Source: JACQFZ01 sp045810625 (GTDB lineage: Bacteria > Pseudomonadota > Gammaproteobacteria > Acidiferrobacterales > Sulfurifustaceae). Taken from it: 64,000 nt of DNA. The notes under the pieces were generated by a model. The model was given only the letters and a program-made list of their open reading frames with translations. It was not told the origin of the DNA and did not search any database. The translations under genes and the position numbers were made by a program. Shown piece by piece: positions 1 to 7,532 of the stretch. Where the stretch lies: positions 36,774 to 100,773 of the forward strand of contig JBJMVQ010000057.1 in assembly GCA_045810625.1 (NCBI GenBank). Direction: 5' to 3'. Within the stretch, counting starts at the first letter, position 1. Each line of letters opens with the position of its first letter.

Positions 1-4
1 TAGA

Positions 5-583
5 GTGGCGCGCGGGCGCGCCTCGGGAAGGAGCGGAAGCAAAAAACGCCTGCCCGGGTGGGCGATCCTACTGCTCGGTTTGGTTCTCGGCGTCGCTTCG
101 GTGCTGGTGACACAGCTCATCGTCAAACGCGCCGGCTCAACCGATGGGCTGGCCGGTCTCTTTACCCTAAAGCCAAAACGCACCGAATCACCGGTACCGA
201 AGCGGGCGGAGCCCGCCGCGCCGGCAAAGCCGAAGCTGGACTTCTACACCGTGTTGCCGGAGCTCGAAACGGTGCTGCCGGAGCGAGGTTCGCGTACGCG
301 GACGGCGCGAACGGAGCCGACGGCTGCCAACACTGATGTCCGCTATATATTACAGGCGGGTTCGTTCGCGACGTTTCAGGAAGCGGATCAGCTCAAGGCG
401 CGGCTCGCACTGCAAGGACTACAGGCGCAGATCCAAAAGGTCACGATCGAAGGCAAGGGCGAGTATCATCGCGTCCGCCTCGGACCATACGAAAAGCAGG
501 ATGAGCTCGATAGCGTAAGTCGAGAGCTGAGCAAGCTCGGGATCAAGCCAATAAGGCTCGCGGTGAAAAAAGCTGCAGGATAA
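5..583 (+). CDS. SPOR-domain membrane protein (FtsN-like)
   Basis: A 192-residue protein starting at GTG. The window begins only 4 bases upstream, so the ribosome-binding site and true start cannot be verified. It has a short basic cytoplasmic tail, one membrane segment at about residues 18-41, a Pro/Ala/Lys-rich linker, and a C-terminal SPOR domain from about residue 110 to 187 (starting near DVRYILQAGSF). SPOR domains bind denuded septal peptidoglycan, so this is a bitopic inner-membrane protein with a periplasmic peptidoglycan-binding head, probably acting in cell division or wall maintenance. The first three bases (TAG) could be the stop of an upstream gene; in related genomes such a gene often follows argS, but that cannot be seen here. 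The family is clear. Orthology to FtsN itself is not. Confidence 0.82.
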   Translation: MARGRASGRSGSKKRLPGWAILLLGLVLGVASVLVTQLIVKRAGSTDGLAGLFTLKPKRTESPVPKRAEPAAPAKPKLDFYTVLPELETVLPERGSRTRTARTEPTAANTDVRYILQAGSFATFQEADQLKARLALQGLQAQIQKVTIEGKGEYHRVRLGPYEKQDELDSVSRELSKLGIKPIRLAVKKAAG

Positions 584-608
584 TGGAGAAAACCGGGCCG
601 CTCGGGAA

Positions 609-888
609 AGAGAAGACCTAACCGCAGAGGACGCGGAGGAAGACGGGAAAGAATTTACGTTATTTAGTTAACGGCTTTGTGTTTTTGGCGAATTCATCAA
701 ACCGTCCGGACACTGTAGAGTCGAAGCGTTTTTACTTCACAATTTTTTACTTCGTGTCGGCTCGGGTAAAACCGTTTTCACGTAGTCGGGCTCGAACGCG
801 CTGCGGGTCGGGAAGGCTCCGAGCGAAGCTTCTTGCTTCAAATCTTTTCCTCTGCGTCCTTCGCGTCCTCTGCGGTTAATCCTTCTTT
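609..888. repeat. Short non-coding element bounded by inverted repeats
   Basis: The 326-base gap between the SPOR gene and speA holds no credible gene. It is bounded by a perfect 17-bp inverted repeat: TAACCGCAGAGGACGCG at 619-635 and its reverse complement at 862-878. Pairing continues imperfectly inward to about 653 and 843 and outward by about 10 bases on each side. The body, at about 655-840, is more AT-rich than the surrounding genes. The layout resembles a miniature inverted-repeat or palindromic intergenic element. No target-site duplication was identified. Confidence 0.6.
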
Positions 889-909
889 CTCTAACTGACT
901 CCTATCGGG

Positions 910-2793
910 TCAGTCTTCCAGATACGTGTAACCCTCGAGCCCGCCCGCCAGCTCTTTTAGGAAACGTTCGCGCTGATCGCGATCGAGGCCCGATGCGCTT
1001 TCTACTTTTTCGCGGTACGCCGCGAGTAGATCCTTCGCGTCGAATTCGACATAGCGCAACACGGAATCGACGGTATCGCCCCGACGCGGCGTAACCAACC
1101 GATGTCCGCCGTCGGGGGTGAGCTCGACGTTCACCGAATCGGTGTCGCCGAACAGATTGTGCATGTCGCCGAGTATTTCCTGATAGGCGCCGACGAGAAA
1201 GATGCCGAGCAGATACGGATCGCCGTTGCGCATCGGGTGCAGCGGGAGCGTCGTATCGACACCTTCCGAGTTAACGTAGAGATCCACGCGTCCATCCGAA
1301 TCGCACGTGATGTCTTGCAGCACTGCGCGGCGGGTGGGGCGCTCGTCGAGCCGGTTGAGGGGCAGGATCGGAAAAATCTGATCGATCGCCCAATGATCCG
1401 GCATCGACTGAAACAGCGAGAAGTTACAGAAGTACTTGTCGGCGAGCTTCTCGTTCAGCTCATCGAGGACTTCACGGTGGGCCTTCGCCGCCGGTTCGAG
1501 CAGCTCGCGCACTTTCCAGCAGGTGGCGAAGTAAATCTGCTCGGCGCGAGCCCGTTGCGCGAGCGAGAGCACGCCGTGATTGAACATACCCTGCGCCTGA
1601 GCCAGATAGTACGCCGCATCGTGGTATGCCTCGATGGCGGAGCGACTGGCGACGTTCGTATACGAGTGCCACATGTCGCGAATCAATGCCGGCTCGTCCG
1701 CACGGGGCGCGCGCACCGTGCCCGAGCCCGGCGCGCGTTCGCTTTCCACGACGTTCGTAATCAACACCGCGTGGTGCGCGGTGAGCGCGCGCCCGGATTC
1801 GCTCACGATGTCCGGATGCGGTAACCCCTTTTCATCGCAAATCTCCGCGATGCCGTACACGATGTTGTTCGCGTACTCCTGCACCGAATAGTTGGTCGAG
1901 CAGAAACTGCGCGAGCGCGTGCCCTCGTAATCGACGCCGAGGCCGCCGCCGACGTTCAATACTTCGATCTCGGCGCCGAGCGCGCGCAGCTCCGCGTAGT
2001 AGCGCGCCGCTTCACGCATGGCCGATTGGATGTGCTGCACGTTCGCGATTTGCGAACCCATGTGGAAATGCACCATCTGCAGTGCGCCGAGCGCGCCAGC
2101 TTCGCGCAGCCGCTCGCAGGCGCGCAATGCGTCCGACGCCGCGAGCCCGAACTTCGATTTTTCGCCGCCCGTGTTCTGCCATTTGCCGGCGCCGATCGAC
2201 GCGAGGCGCACGCGCAGACCGAGCAGCGGCGTAACACCGAGGCTCTTGGCCTCCGAGAGCACCAGCTCGAGCTCCGACAATTTCTCGACGACGATATACA
2301 CACGGTGACCGAGCGCTCTTCCGATGAGCGCCAAGCGGATGTATTCGCGGTCCTTGTAGCCATTGCAGACGACAATGCCGTTAGGGCGCGAACGTGCGAG
2401 GACCGCGAGCAGCTCGGGCTTCGATCCCGCTTCGAGGCCAATGCGCTCGCCGCCGCTTGCGAGCAAGGCTTCGACGACGCTGCGTTGCTGGTTGACTTTG
2501 ATCGGATAAACCGCCGTATACCGGCCATTGAAGCTACGCTCGCGTGCGGCTGCATCGAATGCGTTGCAGAGTTCCTGCACGCGATGCTGGAGGATGCCGG
2601 AAAAGCGGACCAGCACCGGCAGCGCGAGATCGAGCGCACGAAACTCCCGCGTCAGCTCGTAGAGATCGACGGCGTGCGGCGAGCCGGGATCGGGCCGCAC
2701 GACGACATGGCCGCGATCGTTGACGTCGAAATAGCCGTTGCCCCAGTGGGCGATGTTGTACTCGTCGCGGGCCTTGGAAGTGCTCCAGCTCAT
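910..2793 (-). CDS. speA: Biosynthetic arginine decarboxylase
   Basis: A 627-residue PLP-dependent fold-III decarboxylase that converts arginine to agmatine and CO2, the first step of the agmatine route to putrescine. The alanine-racemase-type barrel carries the PLP lysine in YPIKVNQQ (K99), the VHFHMGSQI strand and the GGGLGVDY phosphate-binding loop; SESGRALTAHH follows. The C-terminal beta domain contains the CDSDG segment and ends in YTYLED. Length matches the SpeA family (about 630-660). I start at the ATG at 2793 (MSWSTSKARDEYN); a TTG two codons earlier is also open. No strong ribosome-binding site is visible. It diverges from speE, which acts later in the same polyamine pathway; agmatinase or agmatine deiminase is not in the window. 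Confidence 0.95.
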   Translation of the reverse strand: MSWSTSKARDEYNIAHWGNGYFDVNDRGHVVVRPDPGSPHAVDLYELTREFRALDLALPVLVRFSGILQHRVQELCNAFDAAARERSFNGRYTAVYPIKVNQQRSVVEALLASGGERIGLEAGSKPELLAVLARSRPNGIVVCNGYKDREYIRLALIGRALGHRVYIVVEKLSELELVLSEAKSLGVTPLLGLRVRLASIGAGKWQNTGGEKSKFGLAASDALRACERLREAGALGALQMVHFHMGSQIANVQHIQSAMREAARYYAELRALGAEIEVLNVGGGLGVDYEGTRSRSFCSTNYSVQEYANNIVYGIAEICDEKGLPHPDIVSESGRALTAHHAVLITNVVESERAPGSGTVRAPRADEPALIRDMWHSYTNVASRSAIEAYHDAAYYLAQAQGMFNHGVLSLAQRARAEQIYFATCWKVRELLEPAAKAHREVLDELNEKLADKYFCNFSLFQSMPDHWAIDQIFPILPLNRLDERPTRRAVLQDITCDSDGRVDLYVNSEGVDTTLPLHPMRNGDPYLLGIFLVGAYQEILGDMHNLFGDTDSVNVELTPDGGHRLVTPRRGDTVDSVLRYVEFDAKDLLAAYREKVESASGLDRDQRERFLKELAGGLEGYTYLED

Positions 2794-2858
2794 CGGCAAC
2801 CGTGGACGTTGAGGAGGCCGAATTATGGAGGAATCATCCCGAGAAGAAAACTTAGCCG

Positions 2859-3007
2859 TTCGTTAAAAACGAACTGCTAGCGCCACAAGGACGTGCCGCC
2901 TCGAAGATCAAAACACGCGAGCGCTCGATCTTCGGAGCGAGGCGCGGCAGGCGCCGCCCCGAAGCGAGTTGAAAAACGCCAGGGACGTCTTTTTCAAAAA
3001 ACTGCTA
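2859..3007. repeat. Paired hairpins each followed by AACTGCTA
   Basis: The speA/speE divergent region contains a hairpin at 2859-2873 (TTCGT/ACGAA) leading into AACTGCTA (2872-2879). A second hairpin at 2969-2997 (TTGAAAAA/TTTTTCAA) is followed by another AACTGCTA at 3000-3007. Between them is a bulged 12-bp stem, GCCTC+GAAGATC (2898-2909) against GATCTTC+GAGGC (2927-2943). No coding sequence lies here. The hairpin-plus-octamer pattern repeated about 128 bp apart suggests a small intergenic repeat, or leader structures for the two divergent genes. Confidence 0.45.
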
Positions 3008-3073
3008 AGAGCGGCTTTTGCTTCGCGGCGCGCTTCGGTATCGTGAGCGCCCTCGATCGATCCGGGGCAAACG

Positions 3074-3931
3074 ATGGCACTCGACAAGACGTGGTACACC
3101 GAGCAATGGGCCGAACAGGGCGCGGCGATCTCACTCAAGATTCGCGACAAGGTGCACGATGAGCAATCGCCTTATCAGCGCATCGAAATCTACGAGACGG
3201 AGACGTTCGGCACGCTCATGACGCTCGACGGGCTCGTCATGGTGACCGATCGCGACAATTTCATTTACCACGAGATGATGTCGCACCCGGCGCTCTTCAC
3301 GCATCCGCGTCCGCGGCGCGCGCTCATCATTGGCGGGGGCGATTGCGGCACGCTGCGCGAGGTGTTGAAACACGGCACCGTCGAGCTCGCCGAGCAGGTG
3401 GAGCTCGATGAACGAGTGACCCGGGTCGCGGAGCGGTTTTTCCCGGAGCTGTGCGCGTCGAACAACGATCCGCGTGCGCGCCTGCACTTTGCCGACGGCA
3501 TCGAGTGGGTGGCGCGCGCGGTGCCCGCATCGTATGACGTGATCATCGTCGACTCGACCGACCCGGTCGGTCCGGCGGCCGGCCTCTTCTCCGAGGAGTT
3601 CTATCGAAATTGCCTGCGCGCGCTCACGGCCGAAGGCGTCGTCGTGGGTCAGAGCGAGTCGCCGCTATTTCATGCCGAGCTCATTCACACCGTGCAGCAG
3701 CGCTTTCGCGCCGCGGGTTTCGGCGACGTCGTCACACTCAACTTTCCACAGTGCACGTATCCGTCCGGATGGTGGAGCGCCACACTCGCTCGCAAAAGCG
3801 GCTCCAGCGCTTTTCGGGAGCGCGACGCCGCGGACAGAAAATTTCTGACGCGCTACTACAGTCCGGCTATTCATCGGGCGGCGCAGGCGGCGCCTGCATT
3901 TCTCGAGGATTTACTCCGCAACCGTCGGTAA
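3074..3931 (+). CDS. speE: Polyamine aminopropyltransferase (spermidine synthase)
   Basis: A 285-residue enzyme that transfers the aminopropyl group of decarboxylated SAM to putrescine. An N-terminal beta domain (residues 1-60) precedes a Rossmann-like core. The nucleotide-binding loop reads IIGGGDCGTLREVLKH, with Cys where GGGDGG is often seen. The aspartate-rich substrate region IIVDSTDPVGPA carries the catalytic Asp, and QCTYPSGWWS is the typical C-terminal motif. The ATG at 3074 is preceded by a GGGG tract about 5 bases upstream. It pairs functionally with divergent speA. A bidirectional terminator follows. Confidence 0.95.
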   Translation: MALDKTWYTEQWAEQGAAISLKIRDKVHDEQSPYQRIEIYETETFGTLMTLDGLVMVTDRDNFIYHEMMSHPALFTHPRPRRALIIGGGDCGTLREVLKHGTVELAEQVELDERVTRVAERFFPELCASNNDPRARLHFADGIEWVARAVPASYDVIIVDSTDPVGPAAGLFSEEFYRNCLRALTAEGVVVGQSESPLFHAELIHTVQQRFRAAGFGDVVTLNFPQCTYPSGWWSATLARKSGSSAFRERDAADRKFLTRYYSPAIHRAAQAAPAFLEDLLRNRR

Positions 3932-3937
3932 CGGCCC

Positions 3938-3976
3938 AAAAAAAACGGGCGCCCGAAGGCGCCCGAATACCTTTTT
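3938..3976. terminator. Bidirectional intrinsic terminator between speE and amtB
   Basis: A perfect 8-bp stem, CGGGCGCC (3946-3953) with GGCGCCCG (3958-3965), closed by a CGAA tetraloop. Eight A's lie on the left (3938-3945) and T5 on the right (3972-3976). It can end both speE (+) and amtB (-) transcripts. Confidence 0.9.
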
Positions 3977-3990
3977 AGTACCCGCCCTAA

Positions 3991-5454
3991 TCAAACGTTG
4001 TAAGCGGTTTCGCCGTGCTCGGTGATGTCCAAACCTTCACGCTCGGCGTCTTCGCTCGGCCGTAGGCCGATGGTGAGGTCGATGAGCTTGAAGAGCACGA
4101 ACGCCACGACACCCGACCAAACGAGCGTCGTGCCGACGGCCCAGAGCTGACTGATTACCTGGCCGGTCAGATCAAAGGCTCCAACCGCATTTTTTTCGTA
4201 GTCGAAGATACCCGTGCCGCCGAGCGCGGGGTCGACGAATACACCCGTCAAAATCGCGCCGAGGATGCCGCCCACGCAGTGAATACCGAAGGCATCGAGC
4301 GCGTCGTCGTAGCCGAGCTTGCCTTTGAGCCAGGTCACCGCCCAGAAGCAGACGACGCCCGCACCGAGGCCGATGACCAGCGCTCCGCCGACACCGACGA
4401 AACCGGAAGCCGGCGTGATCGCAACCAGACCCGCGACCGCACCCGACGCCGCGCCGAGCATCGACGGTTTGCCGCGGAACAGCCATTCCACGAACATCCA
4501 GGCCAACGCCGCGACCATCGTGGCGAACATGGTATTGACCAGCGCGACGACTGCACCGCCCGCCGCTTCCAGATTCGAGCCGGCGTTAAAGCCGAACCAG
4601 CCGGTCCAAAGCAGGCAGGCGCCGATCATCGTCAGCGTCAGGCTATGCGGTGGCATCGCCGTACGCGGGTAGCCGACCCGCTTGCCGAGCGCGAGCGCGG
4701 CCATCAGCCCAGCGATGCCGGAGTTGATGTGCACGACCGTCCCGCCCGCGAAATCGATCGCGCCCTTGGCAAACAGGAATCCGGACGGGTCTTTGAAAGC
4801 GGACGGCCCGCCCCAGAACCACACCATGTGTGCGATCGGCGCGTACGAGAACGTGAACCACAGCGCCGAAAAAACCAGTACCGCGGAGAACTTGATGCGT
4901 TCGGCATACGAGCCGGCGATCAAGCAGGTCGTGATGGCCGCAAAGGTGAGCTGGAACATCGCGAACACGAGTTCCGGAATCGCCACGCCCTTCGTAAACG
5001 TCTCGGACATCGAATCGGGCGTCACGCCTTTCAAAAACACCTTGTCGAGCCCGCCGATGAAGCTGTTCATCGAGCCGCCCGCCGAGAACGCGAGACTGTA
5101 GCCGTACACTACCCAGAGCACGCCGATCAGACAGAAAACGGCGAACACATGCATCAGGGTCGACAGCGCGTTCTTCGAACGCACTAGGCCACCGTAGAAG
5201 AGCGCGAGGCCGGGGACGGTCATCAACAGGACGAGGATGGTCGATATCATCATCCAGGCGGTGTCGCCCTTGTCGACCTTCATCGCGGGCGCCGCGGGGG
5301 CGGCCGGGGCGGGCGCCGTAGAGGCCGCTGGCGTCGAGGCCGCGGGCGCCGGGCTGGCGGGCTGGTCCGCCGCGAAGCTGATGGCGGGCAGAGCTCCGAG
5401 CAAACCGACGAGCAGCGCGCCGAGTAAGGTGAATCTTGCGAGTCGTTTTTTCAT
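3991..5454 (-). CDS. amtB: Ammonium transporter
   Basis: A 487-residue Amt/MEP/Rh channel for ammonium uptake. It has a cleavable signal sequence (about residues 1-28, ending near ISFAAD), an Ala/Pro-rich spacer, then about 11 membrane helices. Family signatures include YGGLVRSKN, FAGGTVVHINSG and the pore histidine segment FGIHCVGG. I start at the ATG at 5454: AGGGGG lies 9 bases upstream, overlapping the end of glnK. An in-frame ATG at 5463 is too close to that site. It is the third gene of torF-glnK-amtB, and GlnK is expected to block the channel when nitrogen is plentiful. Confidence 0.95.
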   Translation of the reverse strand: MKKRLARFTLLGALLVGLLGALPAISFAADQPASPAPAASTPAASTAPAPAAPAAPAMKVDKGDTAWMMISTILVLLMTVPGLALFYGGLVRSKNALSTLMHVFAVFCLIGVLWVVYGYSLAFSAGGSMNSFIGGLDKVFLKGVTPDSMSETFTKGVAIPELVFAMFQLTFAAITTCLIAGSYAERIKFSAVLVFSALWFTFSYAPIAHMVWFWGGPSAFKDPSGFLFAKGAIDFAGGTVVHINSGIAGLMAALALGKRVGYPRTAMPPHSLTLTMIGACLLWTGWFGFNAGSNLEAAGGAVVALVNTMFATMVAALAWMFVEWLFRGKPSMLGAASGAVAGLVAITPASGFVGVGGALVIGLGAGVVCFWAVTWLKGKLGYDDALDAFGIHCVGGILGAILTGVFVDPALGGTGIFDYEKNAVGAFDLTGQVISQLWAVGTTLVWSGVVAFVLFKLIDLTIGLRPSEDAEREGLDITEHGETAYNV

Positions 5455-5467
5455 TGTGTACATCCCC

Positions 5468-5806
5468 CTAGAGCGCATCTCGGCCGGTCTCGCCGGTACG
5501 GATGCGTACCACTTGTTCGAGATCGAACACGAAGATTTTTCCGTCGCCGATCTTGTCGGTGCGCGCGGCTTTGGTCATCGCCTCGATCACGCGGTCCAGC
5601 ATGTTGTCGTCGATCGCGACCTCGATTTTTACTTTCGGCAGAAAGTCGACCACGTACTCCGCGCCACGATAAAGCTCGGTGTGGCCCTTTTGCCGCCCGA
5701 AACCTTTCACCTCGGTGACCGTGACGCCTTGCACACCGACTTCGGACAATGCGTCGCGCACGTCATCGAGCTTGAATGGTTTAATGATTGCAGTGACGAA
5801 TTTCAT
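5468..5806 (-). CDS. glnK: Nitrogen regulatory protein P-II (GlnK/GlnB)
   Basis: A 112-residue PII signal protein with the complete T-loop, including the uridylylation tyrosine Y51 in LYRGAEYVV, and the C-terminal signature GDGKIFVFDLEQVVRIRTGE. It senses ATP/ADP and 2-oxoglutarate and, bound to AmtB, gates ammonium uptake. The start at 5806 is set by AGGAGAG 6-8 bases upstream. Its stop lies inside the amtB ribosome-binding region, so translation of the two is probably coupled. A strong hairpin precedes it. Linkage to amtB supports GlnK rather than GlnB. Confidence 0.95.
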   Translation of the reverse strand: MKFVTAIIKPFKLDDVRDALSEVGVQGVTVTEVKGFGRQKGHTELYRGAEYVVDFLPKVKIEVAIDDNMLDRVIEAMTKAARTDKIGDGKIFVFDLEQVVRIRTGETGRDAL

Positions 5807-5824
5807 CTGCTCTCTCCTGCGGAA

Positions 5825-5860
5825 AACCAGGGGGCCGGCAAGCCGGCCCCACGACTGGTT
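5825..5860 (-). terminator. Intercistronic hairpin, attenuator-like, between torF and glnK
   Basis: Directly after the torF stop, two nested stems form one long hairpin. The outer stem is AACCAG (5825-5830) with CTGGTT (5855-5860). The inner stem is GGGGCCGGC (5831-5839) with GCCGGCCCC (5842-5850) around an AA loop. On the minus strand it is followed by a short U run (TTTTCC). It looks like a partial terminator or mRNA-stabilising structure. Confidence 0.65.
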
Positions 5861-6570
5861 CAAAACGTCTTCGTGGCCGTCAGGACGACTGTCCCCTCGG
5901 TGTTGAAGACGTCCGTCTTGATGTCCGGCGAAATGCCCGATGTATCGACATAAGACAGATTGAAGGTGACGCCAAAGAAGTCCTTCGAGACGCCGATTTT
6001 GAAATCGGTGTAGTCGTCGCCGAAGGTGTCTTTGATGCCACCGCCGCTCGAACGGCCGACCGACGCGCCCAGCGTAAAGCCGCTGCCGAGCTCTTGGGTG
6101 AGGCCCACGGTCAGATACGTTGCGCTCTTTGACGTCGGCCCGGTGTAGTCGTCGGTGTAGAAAATCTTCGCGTTGACCGGCCCGTAGGTGCCGCCGAAGT
6201 AAAGTTCTGTGAACGGCAGGTCGGTACCGCTACTCGATCCGGGATAAGCGTAGTGAATAACTCCGACATCCCATTCGATTCCAGACATTTTCCACTTGTA
6301 ACCGCCGTAAAGATCGAGCTCGATGTCCGCATCTGGATCGAAAGAATCGAAGTCGATCGTCGATGCCCACGTTCCGAGATAGAAGCCGCTCGGGTGCGTG
6401 TAATCGACCCCGCCCTGAAGCGCAGGATCTTTCGCGCTTTGCGAGACACCGCGGAAACGGTAATCCGAAGTCAACCCGACGTTTGCGCTGAGGCTTGAGT
6501 CCGCCGCGGCTGCCACTCCGGAAGCCAGCAACAGGGATCCGGCGACGAGCGCCTTACATGATGTTTTCAT
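5860..6570 (-). CDS. TorF-family putative porin / outer-membrane beta-barrel protein
   Basis: A 236-residue protein with a signal peptide ending near GVAAAADS, followed by an outer-membrane barrel of the TorF/Gcw_chp type (TIGR02001). The mature start reads SLSANVGLTSDYRFRGVSQ. Alternating amphipathic strands run to a C-terminal aromatic residue (VLTATKTF), as expected for barrel assembly. Members of this family are recurrently found next to glnK-amtB in proteobacteria. A role in bringing nitrogen compounds across the outer membrane is inferred from that context, not shown. It is the first gene downstream of a sigma-54 promoter. Confidence 0.85.
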   Translation of the reverse strand: MKTSCKALVAGSLLLASGVAAAADSSLSANVGLTSDYRFRGVSQSAKDPALQGGVDYTHPSGFYLGTWASTIDFDSFDPDADIELDLYGGYKWKMSGIEWDVGVIHYAYPGSSSGTDLPFTELYFGGTYGPVNAKIFYTDDYTGPTSKSATYLTVGLTQELGSGFTLGASVGRSSGGGIKDTFGDDYTDFKIGVSKDFFGVTFNLSYVDTSGISPDIKTDVFNTEGTVVLTATKTF

Positions 6571-6700
6571 TCTCTATGTCTCCTGGTCTTTATTTTGGTC
6601 AGAGGACGGAACCGACCCGTCGTCAAAGCTCCTGTACGCCCGTCTACCTGAAAAAAGATCGTGGTTACGGTCAGCTGATCGTCCCTGTGCCCGCTCCTAG

Positions 6701-6716
6701 AGCATCTTCTGTGCCA
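6701..6716 (-). promoter_or_regulatory. Sigma-54 promoter of torF-glnK-amtB
   Basis: On the minus strand TGGCACAGAAGATGCT matches the -24/-12 consensus TGGCACG-N4-TTGCW. The GG and GC doublets are at the correct spacing, with one mismatch in the -12 TTGC. Transcription would start near 6690, giving a leader of about 120 nt to the torF ATG. Nitrogen-limitation control through sigma-54 is what is known for glnK-amtB operons. Confidence 0.8.
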
Positions 6717-6811
6717 CTGTGTTTTTATCCTCTATTACAGCTACTTAAGCCTTCTCTTGACCCGATCTGGACACCGGTTTGCACCACGGTAAGCCGCGGC
6801 AAAACGAAGGG

Positions 6812-6828
6812 TGCACCAGATGTGTGCG
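6812..6828. promoter_or_regulatory. Candidate NtrC enhancer site
   Basis: TGCACCAGATGTGTGCG contains GCAC-N7-GTGC, the core dyad of known NtrC sites. It lies about 120-140 bp upstream of the predicted sigma-54 start, a normal enhancer distance. A half-site, TGCACC, lies at 6780-6785. The cognate ntrB/ntrC genes are not in the window. Confidence 0.6.
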
Positions 6829-7239
6829 GCGACCGCAAGTGGACCGCGGCGGCATGGAAGCGTTTAGCGAGATCGGAAAGGTCGATGCTGGAACCTTCGA
6901 ACGCCTGGATTAGGGTCGAGGCATGATTAAGACATTCGTCGGTCGGTAAGGCCGGGGCCATCGGGGTCGCGTGGCTTAGTACGGTTCAGCCTTCTTCGGC
7001 TTTCTTCACGATTGTGACGATTCGAAGACGGGGCGGTTGCGGCTCACTGCTCCACTCATATAGATCGCAACGAACGCCGAAAGAGTCGTGACGCCCCCGT
7101 CAATGCGACAGCGTCCACAGTATCGGCAGCTGTCCACGTCGGCCACGCAGCAGCCGGAGCATTGGAGCAAAAGCGCGAGCGTCGCAGCCGAATCGTGGCT
7201 CGGGCGAACGAAAGTGCGTCTCACCGCGCAAGATCCAGC
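6829..7239. other. Non-coding stretch between the NtrC site and ubiK
   Basis: Together with the torF promoter region this forms a gap of about 700 bases without a convincing gene. The open frames here lack family-like composition or ribosome-binding sites. Apart from a small AGCC/GGCT hairpin near 6989-7003 I see no recognisable element. Confidence 0.5.
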
Positions 7240-7248
7240 TGTTATACT
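7240..7248 (+). promoter_or_regulatory. Extended -10 promoter for ubiK
   Basis: TGTTATACT is an extended -10 element (TG-N-TATACT) about 18 bases before the ubiK ATG, giving a very short leader. No good -35 is seen at 17 bp, which is tolerated for extended -10 promoters. Confidence 0.45.
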
Positions 7249-7265
7249 GGCTGCGGACCTGAAAC

Positions 7266-7505
7266 ATGATTAATCCCAAAGTTGTCGATGACCTTGTTGC
7301 ATCGGTCGCGCGGCTGCTGCCGAGCACGCCGGCTGATCTCGAACGAAATCTGCGTGCCGCTCTCACCGCCGCCTTTGACCGACTCGATTTGGTAACCCGC
7401 GAGGAACTGGAAGTTCAGGAAGCGGTGCTCGCGCGCACTCGTGCACGGCTCAAGGAAATGGAAGAACGAATCGCGGCGCTCGAGCGAGGCGCCGAGAACC
7501 GCTGA
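7266..7505 (+). CDS. ubiK: Ubiquinone biosynthesis accessory factor UbiK (BMFP-domain)
   Basis: A 79-residue BMFP/YqiC-type protein. An N-terminal amphipathic helix (residues 1-35) precedes a C-terminal coiled coil ending EMEERIAALERGAENR. The conserved central pattern LVTREELEVQEAVL is characteristic. In Enterobacteria UbiK interacts with UbiJ and supports aerobic ubiquinone synthesis; the family also shows membrane-fusogenic behaviour in vitro. The gene sits 27 bases before comM/yifB and is probably co-transcribed with it. Length and motif are typical. Confidence 0.87.
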   Translation: MINPKVVDDLVASVARLLPSTPADLERNLRAALTAAFDRLDLVTREELEVQEAVLARTRARLKEMEERIAALERGAENR

Positions 7506-7532
7506 CCTTACGCGACCCCGAGAGATAAGCGC

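Noticed and set aside
679..879. 66-codon open frame within the inverted-repeat element
   Set aside because: Its end is encoded by the repeat arm itself and its sequence is low-complexity; it is not protein-like.
4279..5187. Long plus-strand open frame opposite amtB
   Set aside because: Arg/His/Glu-rich shadow of a clear AmtB gene.
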